This document shows, in pieces, positions 44,114-50,922 of a DNA stretch of 64,000 nucleotides. The stretch covers positions 124,001 to 188,000 of the forward strand of contig NZ_CP159289.1 of the NCBI RefSeq assembly GCF_040448675.1, given 5' to 3'. Every line of letters starts with the position of its first letter. Position 1 is the stretch's first letter. Under the pieces are notes generated by a model that searched no databases, was not told the origin of the DNA, and was given only the letters and a program-made list of their open reading frames with translations. Position numbers and translations under genes: made by a program. Source of the DNA: Dyadobacter sp. 676 (GTDB taxonomy: Bacteria; Bacteroidota; Bacteroidia; Cytophagales; Spirosomataceae).

Positions 44114-44403
44114 AGTCAGCTACTAAGTTAGAAATTTAAGCAGCTGTCCAGATTTCTGGGAGTATTATACTTCTTGGCTTCTGCAAGCGAAATGGTCTCC
44201 ATTTCATTTTCGCCGACAATTCCATCGATTACATCTTTTCCACAGCTGAACATCGAAAAGCCGGCCCCCATCACAGTTAGGTTTCGCAAAAATTCTTTCC
44301 TTTTCATTTGTTTAAAGTTGTTTAATAGACTAAGAATTATGACCACTCGTGAAGTTAATATTGCTACCCCAATACACGCAATAGTGGAATATTCTGGAAA
44401 CAC

Positions 44404-44438
44404 ACATTTCGACGAATGCCCGCAGTTTTTCGACAAAT
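44404..44438 (-). promoter_or_regulatory. TTTGTCGAAAA motif upstream of the split lipoprotein gene
   Basis: ATTTGTCGAAAAA at 44426-44438 and a variant CATTCGTCGAAATG at 44404-44417 (minus strand), about 100-130 bp before the ATG at 44307. They match the pair before the Tae4-like gene. Confidence 0.5.
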
Positions 44439-44443
44439 TGAAT

Positions 44444-44629
44444 TTAACTAATGATAAATAGGTCCCTTAACGGTTCTTCCGTCTGACCTCCCTTGACGGT
44501 TCGCAGCTCTGTGCATAATTGCTTCACTGTAAGGTATTCTTGGTACTGTTCTTCCTCCCAGTCACGATACCTTTTGTAAGAACCATGAATCGCGATTTCG
44601 TCAGCAATTTTGCGTATTATTGAGCTCAT
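44444..44629 (-). CDS. Small hypothetical phage protein
   Basis: 61 residues, charged and helical (MSSIIRKIADEIAIHGSYKRYRDWEEEQYQEYLTVKQL shows regular amphipathic spacing). No family recognised. It lies at the boundary between early genes and the cargo block. Confidence 0.45.
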   Translation of the reverse strand: MSSIIRKIADEIAIHGSYKRYRDWEEEQYQEYLTVKQLCTELRTVKGGQTEEPLRDLFIIS

Positions 44630-44701
44630 TAAATTAGTTTGTTAAGTGTGAACAATTGGCAGACGATTCTCCACAACAGATTTATTTAATTAATTCTGAC
44701 T

Positions 44702-44890
44702 TTAACGAATTCGTCTAGTCAGATCTCTAGAATGGTCAATGTTATCGTCCCAAAAGCGTCCGTTTTTTTGCCAATGCCTCTCGCCAGATCTTACCGGCGT
44801 CAGGCCCCATTCATCTGGCATAATTTGCTCGATTAGCCAGCGGTCGCCGTTCCGGCTCTCCCAGACCTGGCCAGGCTTAATTTCTTCCAT
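44702..44890 (-). CDS. Small phage protein (KOW-like beta fold)
   Basis: 62 residues from MEEIKPGQVWESRNGDRWLIEQI. The pattern PGQVWE...G.RWLIE resembles short beta-barrel phage proteins. It begins 10 bp after the SSB stop, so it is probably part of the same early operon. Function unknown. Confidence 0.5.
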   Translation of the reverse strand: MEEIKPGQVWESRNGDRWLIEQIMPDEWGLTPVRSGERHWQKNGRFWDDNIDHSRDLTRRIR

Positions 44891-44899
44891 CATTGAGCA

Positions 44900-45304
44900 T
44901 TAAAATGGTAAATCGTCGTCTGACTTTTCCGCACTTGGCGAGGCTGGAACCGCTGGCTGGGCTGCCGGTTGGCCGCTGCTCTGTCCATTATTCCCAGCTG
45001 ATAGCAATTGCACTTTCTCTGCGTTAACCGTGAGATCCGCGAAATGCGCGCCGGTTTGCTCATTCCGGCGAACCTGTACGCCTAATTTGCCCTGTACGAA
45101 TACTGACGTGCCCTTTTTTAGGTATGGTAGCAAGCTCTTTTGCGTCAGGAACACTGAAAACCAGTCGGTATTTTCTTTCGTCTCACCGTTGCCGGTTTTG
45201 AACTTCTCGGAAACGGCCACTGAAAACCTTACAAACTCATTTCCGTTATTGCTGTGCAGGGTTGCGTCGCGGCCAATGTTGCCGATAATCTGAATTTGCT
45301 TCAT
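44900..45304 (-). CDS. ssb: Single-stranded DNA-binding protein
   Basis: 134 residues from MKQIQIIGNIGRDATLH. The OB fold is clear: GNEFVRFSVAVSEKFKTG, NTDWFSVFLTQKSLLPYLKKGTSVFVQGKLGVQ, and FADLTVNAEKVQLLSAG. A Gln/Pro/Ala-rich linker leads to the acidic tip DDDLPF, which recruits replication partners. A phage-encoded SSB beside primase and helicase genes completes a replication module. An upstream start (45340) would overlap the preceding gene and is disfavoured. Confidence 0.95.
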   Translation of the reverse strand: MKQIQIIGNIGRDATLHSNNGNEFVRFSVAVSEKFKTGNGETKENTDWFSVFLTQKSLLPYLKKGTSVFVQGKLGVQVRRNEQTGAHFADLTVNAEKVQLLSAGNNGQSSGQPAAQPAVPASPSAEKSDDDLPF

Positions 45305-45332
45305 TGTCTTGTTATGGTTAAAAATTAAGTGA

Positions 45333-45632
45333 TTATGCAAATGCTTTAAAATCCTGATCGGCCCACGGCGTTAGTTTCCCCAGGTTCACCAAGTTGACAA
45401 ATCGCCTGATCTGGACATACTCCACCTTCTCGTCATGAACCGAAAGCAGATCCAGGGCCTCACGGTGATTCCGCCCGGTTTCTGGCTTGTCCCCGCTTCC
45501 GTAGTAGAAACCCAGGACTACTAGCAGGCGCCCGCTGGGATCCGTCCACCGGCTGAATTTCTGAACAAAGAAGCGGTCGACGTTAACCGGCAGCACTTCG
45601 TCGATTGTTGTATTTTCCTGTGAATTCTCCAT
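45333..45632 (-). CDS. Hypothetical phage protein next to SSB
   Basis: 99 residues from MENSQENTTIDEVLPVNVDRFF. The segment PSGRLLVVLGFYYGSGDKPETGRNHREALDLLSVHDEKVEYVQIRRFVNLV suggests a small folded domain. The 3' end lies about 28 bp before the SSB start. Function unknown; the position suggests replication or recombination. Confidence 0.6.
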   Translation of the reverse strand: MENSQENTTIDEVLPVNVDRFFVQKFSRWTDPSGRLLVVLGFYYGSGDKPETGRNHREALDLLSVHDEKVEYVQIRRFVNLVNLGKLTPWADQDFKAFA

Positions 45633-45906
45633 GATTAGAAAAAAAATTTTTTTTTGAGTTTTAAGGGGTCTGTTTCGTTCTACACCTACACTTTTTTGTA
45701 ACACACTGAAAAAGAGTGACGTATATCCGTTAAAACTGTAGAACGGCTCGTTCTACACTTTCTACAAATTCTACATTTCTACACTTTTTCTACGCTTTTT
45801 CTACAAAAAATATACACTATACATATTGATAATCAGATACTTATACTCTTTTGTAGAATTGTAGAAAGTTTTTGGTTTAAATCCCTAGCGCTTTTTTTTG
45901 CTTAAA
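45633..45906. other. Iteron-rich AT region, candidate phage replication origin
   Basis: TTCTACA occurs on the plus strand at 45678, 45751, 45760, 45769, 45777 and 45799, with a variant TTCTACG at 45788; the 45751-45799 group is spaced 8-11 bp. Inverted copies (TGTAGAA) are at 45737, 45852 and 45860. The pair at 45737-45757 forms a perfect 8-bp-arm palindrome TGTAGAAC-GGCTC-GTTCTACA. The DNA is AT-rich, gene-free and next to primase/helicase and SSB genes, which is what a phage origin with initiator-binding iterons would look like. A regulatory cluster is the alternative. Confidence 0.6.
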
Positions 45907-47616
45907 TCAGTTGTTGGAACCGGTGCGCTTTTCCAAATTCAGCCCAAAATTTTTAGTTAATAGACTGTATTCCAATACACAAGATCCAGGCTGTGGAATT
46001 GTTTTTGCAATGCTGGTACCGCTTCCGTCATTTGCGAATCTGACGGGCTTTGAAAGGTCTTCCCAGTCGTTGACACCGGCCAGTGTAGAAAGCTCCGACT
46101 GAATTGTATCCCGATCGGGCGGGCTTTTGTGAAAAGTGAGTCTATACTTCTGCGAAAACAAATTGTACAATTTCCGGAAATTCAACATGATTTGGTTTCC
46201 GTGGAATCGAAAGTGCAGTTCCTCATGTATCTGGTGGCTTTCAAATAACATTTGGATCATTTCGAAGAACTCGGCGATAGCCTTGCTTTCATTCTGGATA
46301 CGGAACTGGCGGGTGATAAACTTCTCGCCGATCTCTACGAACCCCTCCAAGATTTCGCGTTCGTCAGTTGTTTCCAACGGTAACATATTGATCAGGCCCA
46401 TGCAGTGCAAAGTGTACGGGGCCGCCATAATCTGGGCCATGTTGGCAAACAACCTTTCCGGCACGGTCTGCCCCTTAAATTGGTTTTTGAGCGCGTTGTA
46501 AAGGCGGTTGTAACTAATTGCATAGTTATCGTTAGCCTCCAACACCTGGCGGTGTTTTAACAGCTCGATAGTCATCTGGCCCAGCCCGCCGTCCTCGATC
46601 TCGCCCAGGGCATTGTAGGCCCGGATTTGCGTTTCTACCTTCTTCTGATCGGAAATAGGGATAAATACGCAACGGGAAAAGAATATCTCATTTTCTGGCA
46701 GGTAATTACTGGTCAGCGCCAGTGCGCTATGAATTTCGACGGTGGCCGTATCAATTGAATTAAAATCGGTGGTGGACTTGTGGTAGCCGTCGTTGTCGTA
46801 GGCAGCCTGCAAAAGCCCTTCATTTGGCAGCTCGTTGTGAAATTCATCAAACCAGATAATGGAATTACTCGTCTGGCTCATAAGTTTCACCAGGGCCGCG
46901 TCCGTGTTCTTTGATTTGAGGTTTACGCCTTCCTGCTTCCGGCCGAATGCCGCCGTCAGGATCCTAACCATAGAAGATTTTCCAGTACCGGCGCCACCCT
47001 TCAAAAACAGGATCGGAGAAAAATTTTTGTGTTTCAGGCCAATATCCCGGAATAGGCTGAAAATGTAAAAACAGACGGGAACGAATGCATTTTCATACAA
47101 ATGACAGGTCGCATACAGGTTCCAAAACTTTGCAAACGAAATGTCCTGATCAGTCAGCGTGTAGCGTAACTGACGTTGTTTTGCCTGCTGTGGGATAGAA
47201 AGGTGCAGCCCGTTAGCCTGGACTATGCCGAAGCTGTCAGGGGCCATCATCTCGTTTGTTTTCAGGTTCAATGCCTTGTTGGCAAAGAAATAAACCTTGC
47301 TTTCCGGGTGGAACCCGTAGCGGACTACTTTCATAGCGGTAGCGAAATTGGTTTTGGTGAATAGGTAACTGTGTAATTCGTCCAAGTGACCGTCCTTAAT
47401 TTTGAACCCCAGGCGTTTGGTGGCCAGCGTATTTTTAAGCTTCCGAGCGCTGCAAAAATCGTCGTGGATAACCTCCATAAATTCCGACTCTCCGTTATTC
47501 TTGCGGATCTCCAATACCCAGGTTACGTTCTCCTGCTCGTCTTCGGTGCGGTACTTAATGTAGATCTGAAAATTAGATGCCACATCATCCCAGTATTTAC
47601 CCCCCTTGATTTTCAT
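45907..47616 (-). CDS. P-loop helicase (VirE/primase-helicase C-terminal half)
   Basis: 569 residues. Walker A GGAGTGKSS near residue 208, Walker B SIIWFDEFHNE near 263, and a sensor segment ALALTSNYLPENEIFFSRCVFI place it with phage D5/VirE-like superfamily 3 helicases. The frame is open upstream of the ATG at 47616 back to a G8 run at 47715-47722, through a Lys/Glu-rich linker (KKGKKEKKKRERNEDDD), where it meets the end of the primase frame. In many Bacteroidota elements these two parts are one protein. Confidence 0.88.
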   Translation of the reverse strand: MKIKGGKYWDDVASNFQIYIKYRTEDEQENVTWVLEIRKNNGESEFMEVIHDDFCSARKLKNTLATKRLGFKIKDGHLDELHSYLFTKTNFATAMKVVRYGFHPESKVYFFANKALNLKTNEMMAPDSFGIVQANGLHLSIPQQAKQRQLRYTLTDQDISFAKFWNLYATCHLYENAFVPVCFYIFSLFRDIGLKHKNFSPILFLKGGAGTGKSSMVRILTAAFGRKQEGVNLKSKNTDAALVKLMSQTSNSIIWFDEFHNELPNEGLLQAAYDNDGYHKSTTDFNSIDTATVEIHSALALTSNYLPENEIFFSRCVFIPISDQKKVETQIRAYNALGEIEDGGLGQMTIELLKHRQVLEANDNYAISYNRLYNALKNQFKGQTVPERLFANMAQIMAAPYTLHCMGLINMLPLETTDEREILEGFVEIGEKFITRQFRIQNESKAIAEFFEMIQMLFESHQIHEELHFRFHGNQIMLNFRKLYNLFSQKYRLTFHKSPPDRDTIQSELSTLAGVNDWEDLSKPVRFANDGSGTSIAKTIPQPGSCVLEYSLLTKNFGLNLEKRTGSNN

Positions 47617-47710
47617 TCCGCCGTTGAACGTGTACCAAACGGTTTCTTCCTCGTAATCGTCGTCTTCGTTACGTTCCCGCTTTTTCTTTTCCTTCTTACC
47701 CTTTTTCGAT

Positions 47711-48715
47711 TCATCCCCCCCCGGTTACATTGTCGGTTTTGCCCGCTGCCGTATTGTCCCCTTTTGCCGCCTTCGCGGGCGCTTCCTTCTTCGGACGGCT
47801 CACGTCCACGCCGTAATCCTTACAGATCGAAAAGAATTTGCTCGCCGTCGTGAAACGGGACGTATGCAAAGCATTATCAAACTTTTTGTCTGCGTCGGCT
47901 TCGTTGTATTTGGCGTTCAGGGCGCTGACTCGGTGGAAGTACTGGCGGCCATTCTCACCCAGAGTACAAAGCGAAAAAGCGATTAGGAGCCATTCGGTGC
48001 CATAGTCATTGCAGATGTCCATCGAATGGTGTTCCAGGCGCTCTACAACGGCCGCCACGTGCTTTTCTGTATCGTCGGCATCCTGGGCCAGCTGGCGTTC
48101 GGTTTTCGGCTTTGGTGGAGCCAGATTCTGGATGGCGTAAAGCTTCTTTGTCGGGTCGTAATAAATTTCCGGGTCGTGGGAAATGAAACATGCCCTGGAA
48201 GGGTCGCTACCTGACACATCGACCTTTTCCTCCTTTGCCGTAAGTCTATATACGTTGTTGAAATAATAGGCGCAATCAGCGAAAGTTTCCCGGTGCTTTG
48301 TCTTGTCCTTAATTGCGACAACGGCCTTTACGCCCTCGCCCGAAGGCGATATAAAGCAGATCGTCACATAGGGATCTGTTTGCAGTTGCAATTTCAGCGC
48401 CTGCGGGTCCGGGTTGTGGTCAAAATCGAAAACGATATAGCCTGAATGCGTTTGTTGGTGCTGTTCCAGGCGTTGCGGGGCGAATGTTCCCGACCAGGTA
48501 ACAAACGGAAGCTGCTTTTTGAAAAAGTCCTTTTCAGGCTTACTTTGGGCCTTGCGTACATCGGCCACCTGATCGGCGTACTTTCCCTCCCGCGTCCATT
48601 GTATAACCTGGTCAAGTGTAACGGTTTTCGTCGGAAACATTCCCGGTTTTCCATTCCGACGCGGTTCAAAAAAGCTTACCTGCGGTAACTCGGTTCCTTG
48701 CTTTAATTCTGCCAT
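47711..48715 (-). CDS. BT4734-type primase with PriCT_2-like domain
   Basis: 334 residues. The N-terminal domain (about 1-190) has the BT4734/VirE-N features: PFVTWSGTF, GYIVFDFDHN with acidic catalytic residues, and ISPSGEGVKAVVAI. It is followed by a PriCT_2-type helical domain (MDICNDYGTEWLLIAFSLCTLGENGRQYFHRVSAL) and a low-complexity tail. The stop comes right after a G8 run; one G fewer would fuse it to the downstream helicase. Its ATG overlaps the upstream stop codon (TAATG). Confidence 0.85.
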   Translation of the reverse strand: MAELKQGTELPQVSFFEPRRNGKPGMFPTKTVTLDQVIQWTREGKYADQVADVRKAQSKPEKDFFKKQLPFVTWSGTFAPQRLEQHQQTHSGYIVFDFDHNPDPQALKLQLQTDPYVTICFISPSGEGVKAVVAIKDKTKHRETFADCAYYFNNVYRLTAKEEKVDVSGSDPSRACFISHDPEIYYDPTKKLYAIQNLAPPKPKTERQLAQDADDTEKHVAAVVERLEHHSMDICNDYGTEWLLIAFSLCTLGENGRQYFHRVSALNAKYNEADADKKFDNALHTSRFTTASKFFSICKDYGVDVSRPKKEAPAKAAKGDNTAAGKTDNVTGGG

Positions 48716-49017
48716 TATAATACGCTGGATGCAAGGTAAAACATTTGTTTAGGGCCACGGCGAACGGTGGCGGCTGGGATCTGGTGGGCTTTCAAAGGCT
48801 GCTCGGCCAGGCGCTGGGAAATAGCCCGGATAACTTTTTCATAGGTAACCAGTTCTATTCCCAGCATTGCACCGGTAACACGGTTTGAAGTAGCGGCCCA
48901 TGTTTCTACGGTGACGGCAAATGCGGCTTGCATGACCTTTTTACAGGCGCAAAGCTGTTCGGATCCCTCGGGAAGCCGTCCGGCCTCCCAAAGGGCTAAA
49001 ATTTCGGATAAAGTCAT
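48715..49017 (-). CDS. Hypothetical early phage protein
   Basis: 100 residues with a helical N-terminal part (MTLSEILALWEAGRLPEGSEQLCACKKVM) and the C-terminal PAATVRRGPKQMFYLA. Translationally coupled to the primase gene. No family recognised. Confidence 0.6.
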   Translation of the reverse strand: MTLSEILALWEAGRLPEGSEQLCACKKVMQAAFAVTVETWAATSNRVTGAMLGIELVTYEKVIRAISQRLAEQPLKAHQIPAATVRRGPKQMFYLASSVL

Positions 49018-49029
49018 TTGCAGAATGGG

Positions 49030-49257
49030 TTATTTGACTGACTGCCAGTCAGATTCTATTATAATGTGTTGGCAGTTGTTGCAGTAGTGTATGTAGATTG
49101 CCCAGGGCCATGTTTGCAAAATGCTGGCCACTTGGATACGCCCGCATTTTGGACATTTGATCCGGTCGTTTATCGCCGGGATCTGGTTGTAGTCGGGCGA
49201 AACTGTTGTTTTAACAACCTTTCTTTTTACTGGCTGGATGATTACTTGGCAGGTCAT
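49030..49257 (-). CDS. Small zinc-ribbon protein
   Basis: 75 residues from MTCQVIIQPVKRKVVK. CPKCG and YCNNC 26 residues apart form a zinc ribbon. The preferred start lies inside the end of the upstream gene; an alternative ATG is at 49281. Probably a nucleic-acid-binding early protein. Confidence 0.5.
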   Translation of the reverse strand: MTCQVIIQPVKRKVVKTTVSPDYNQIPAINDRIKCPKCGRIQVASILQTWPWAIYIHYCNNCQHIIIESDWQSVK

Positions 49258-49393
49258 AGTCTTGAGGAAATATTGGTGCATTTTTAAAGTCCGTGAGCAT
49301 GTAGCCAATTAAACAACCAAGTGCGGAGCCGATAACGGCGGCCAGCAAATCGTACCTGTTTAGGCTGTCGATGAAGTGAATAAGGATCGTCAT
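49211..49393 (-). CDS. Small membrane protein
   Basis: 60 residues from MTILIHFIDSLNRYDLLAAVIGSALGCLIGYMLTDF, one TM (about 14-33) and a polar tail. It overlaps the genes on both sides in other frames. Typical of compact phage early regions; function unknown. Confidence 0.45.
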   Translation of the reverse strand: MTILIHFIDSLNRYDLLAAVIGSALGCLIGYMLTDFKNAPIFPQDYDLPSNHPASKKKGC

Positions 49394-49514
49394 TTTTACG
49401 AGGGATAAGGATACATGAACAAATAAGGGAGGCAATGGCCAGCACTAAAAAGCCGATGGCCTGGGAATCGGGATTACGCACGAATTCCACTACGGAAAGG
49501 GTAAAAGTTTCCAT
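49284..49514 (-). CDS. Small membrane protein, partly overlapping
   Basis: 76 residues: TM at about 18-37 (AIGFLVLAIASLICSCILIP) followed by a basic tail. The 3' 110 bp overlaps the 49393 gene in another frame, so the tail may not be the native one. Motif copy 6 lies about 55 bp upstream. Confidence 0.4.
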   Translation of the reverse strand: METFTLSVVEFVRNPDSQAIGFLVLAIASLICSCILIPRKNDDPYSLHRQPKQVRFAGRRYRLRTWLFNWLHAHGL

Positions 49515-49566
49515 TTGACTGCGGTTTTAATTGAGGGGGGCAAAAACGTTGATAATTGATCTGATT

Positions 49567-49576
49567 GAAAGGACAT
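49567..49576 (-). promoter_or_regulatory. Recurring ATGTCCTTTC motif (copy 6, partial)
   Basis: Minus strand AATAATGTCCTTTC; the T-run is not present, but the ATGTCCTTTC core is exact and again lies about 55 bp before a gene. Confidence 0.4.
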
Positions 49577-49710
49577 TATTTTCCAGCGTCTGGAAATATG
49601 CCTTACTTTGCAATTCGCATTAAATTTTTGAAGGTTTTGGGGGTGGCTTGCATCATTGGCGGGCTATTTGTGGTCAATTCTTGTGGGACAAAAATTAACT
49701 CTCCTAATGC

Positions 49711-50061
49711 TCACTTTGCAACCACTCCTATTCCTCTTTTACGCCTTCGCAGGTTTGAACTACTCGAAGCTATTGTACTTTCCCGCCCCTGTCGAATCTC
49801 TGCTGGGGATAATCTCACAACTGGCCGATCCCTCTCTGATTTCAGAATCGCGTTCATATCTGTTACCAGTTGTCGCAAACCTTCACTACCCGCCAGGCCC
49901 CTGCCTGCGTTTCGCCAAATGTGCCCGGCTTCGTCCGAGCCGTGCCAAACATTGAAGGATTTAAGTAGGCGGCGCCACTCCTTGCCGGGCTTCCGAGCCT
50001 TCAATTCCCGGAATTCTGCCACTAGTCGCTCTTTGATTTCAGTCATTATAATGGTCTTCAT
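49711..50061 (-). CDS. Hypothetical first early protein, opposite the repressor
   Basis: 116 residues from MKTIIMTEIKERLVAEFREL. Basic and helical, with WRRLLKSFNVWHGSDEAGHIWRNAG. Divergently oriented to the repressor and separated from it by the operator region, the classical place for a Cro or early regulator, although no HTH is obvious. Confidence 0.55.
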   Translation of the reverse strand: MKTIIMTEIKERLVAEFRELKARKPGKEWRRLLKSFNVWHGSDEAGHIWRNAGRGLAGSEGLRQLVTDMNAILKSERDRPVVRLSPAEIRQGRESTIASSSSNLRRRKRGIGVVAK

Positions 50062-50084
50062 TTTCGATTGTTGTTTCACTACTT

Positions 50085-50167
50085 TTACACTGTAATTTTT
50101 ACACTGTAAAATCTACACTGTAAAAATAGGTCACATGACATGATATTATCAAGCCATGTGACCTATT
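50085..50167. promoter_or_regulatory. Repressor operators and inverted repeat at the lysogeny switch
   Basis: Three copies of the palindrome TTACA-C-TGTAA lie at 50085-50095, 50099-50109 and 50113-50123 (the last with one mismatch), each 14 bp apart. A perfect 13-bp inverted repeat follows (50125-50137 and 50155-50167, 17-nt spacer). They sit between the divergent early gene and the repressor gene, matching a multi-operator lysogeny switch. Confidence 0.7.
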
Positions 50168-50193
50168 TATTTTTTGTAAATCTTAGCCAAAAA

Positions 50194-50899
50194 ATGCAAA
50201 ATACTAACAATCAGCAAGTTGATTTAGTAAAAGCAAGCCGACTTGCTGAAATAAGAAGGACACTTGACCTAAATCAAGAGCAATTGGCCGCAAAATTGCT
50301 GACCGGCCAGAGCACCCTCGCAAAATACGAGAATGGGAAACGACCAATCGGACGCAATGTCGAGTACAAAATCATTCATGAACTGGGTATCAACCCTGCA
50401 TGGTGGGAAACTGGCGAGGGCGAAATTTTCAATCAGCCGACAGAAACAGACACGGCAAAAGTGATTGAAAACGACTCAATTAACTATGAAAATCTACCTT
50501 TTATCAGTACAAAAACAAGAGTAAATTTCATGGAATCATTGAGCCTAACACATGTGAGAGAAACCTTTTAGAGTAGTCAAGTTTGACCCGTACGAAAGCT
50601 ATGCTGGTCAAATTGTGATCGAAATTGAAGGCGACAGTATGGAACCTTATTACTGGGAGGGGTGCAAGCTCAGGTGCAAAGAAGTTCCTAGCGAAGATTG
50701 GCCATATTTGAACAGCGGCGTATATGCCGTGGTGTATGGCAGCTTCTTTGTTATTAAGCGGGTAAAAACCAGTCCAGTTAAGGGAAAACTGACATTACAT
50801 TCCGACAATATAGAAATGGGTGGAAGCATCGAAATCCCGCTTTCCAAAGTCAGAAAGATATGGCAGGCTATCCGAATTGTAGACGCGCCAGCCAGGTAA
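50194..50899 (+). CDS. CI/LexA-like phage repressor (XRE + S24 peptidase), frameshifted
   Basis: From the ATG at 50194 the HTH domain reads LAEIRRTLDLNQEQLAAKLLTGQSTLAKYENGKRP. The frame ends at 50571 (HVRETF) after a T4 run (50566-50569). With one T fewer it continues RVVKFDPYESYAGQ into an S24 peptidase domain with the catalytic Ser in EGDSMEP and the catalytic Lys in FFVIKRVK, ending at 50899 (about 235 residues). As sequenced, the repressor lacks its oligomerisation/autocleavage domain. It lies beside attR with triple palindromic operators upstream. Confidence 0.85.
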
Positions 50900-50922
50900 A
50901 AAATTACGCACTATTTTCGTCC

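Larger units (their letters stand above)
42938..44166 (-). mobile_element. IS3-family insertion sequence (about 1.23 kb)
   Basis: It carries overlapping OrfA and OrfB with a -1 slippery site. The ends are imperfect inverted repeats: AATACTCCCGGTTTGCTGGA at the left and AATACTCCCAGAAATCTGGA at the right (read inward), sharing ATACTCCC and CTGGACAGC. No obvious target duplication of 3-5 bp was found next to these limits, so the exact ends may be a few bases inside. It interrupts the lipoprotein gene described above. Confidence 0.85.
41816..44307 (-). pseudogene. Polymorphic-toxin-like lipoprotein gene split by an IS3-family element
   Basis: The 5' piece (44307 to about 44167) encodes MKRKEFLRNLTVMGAGFSMFSCGKD, a lipoprotein signal with lipobox FSC, and then SLAEAKKYN, which parallels SVAEAREYF of the Tae4-like lipoprotein. 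The 3' piece (about 42937 to 41816) resumes ISKYVVNEYLPKFEGLREQG and continues without a stop through VWVPVEYEDE, a Gly-rich linker (GTSIGAGVSTNGGPYYGGTGG), and a C-terminal domain ending in long hydrophobic helices (AIIWGVGATAFVFEFFWLGAAAATVSIGMG). The IS lies between. The hydrophobic end suggests a membrane-active toxin. The GTG at 42772 could restart a leaderless fragment, but it would not be exported. Confidence 0.75.

Noticed and set aside
42938..44166. Transposase frames as part of the phage's own integration machinery
   Set aside because: Clear IS3-family OrfA/OrfB with inverted ends interrupting a gene; the phage has its own tyrosine integrase at attL.
38753..44307. Part of a type VI secretion locus
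   Set aside because: No sheath, Hcp, VgrG, ClpV or membrane-complex gene is present; only the amidase domain is T6SS-like.
45678..45866. CRISPR array
   Set aside because: The repeats are 7-mers spaced 8-11 bp with no spacer-length units; no cas genes in the window.
50125..50167. Terminator between early gene and repressor
   Set aside because: Although T-rich sequence follows the right arm, the hairpin lies in the leader of the repressor gene, where termination would silence it; operator or leader structure is more likely.
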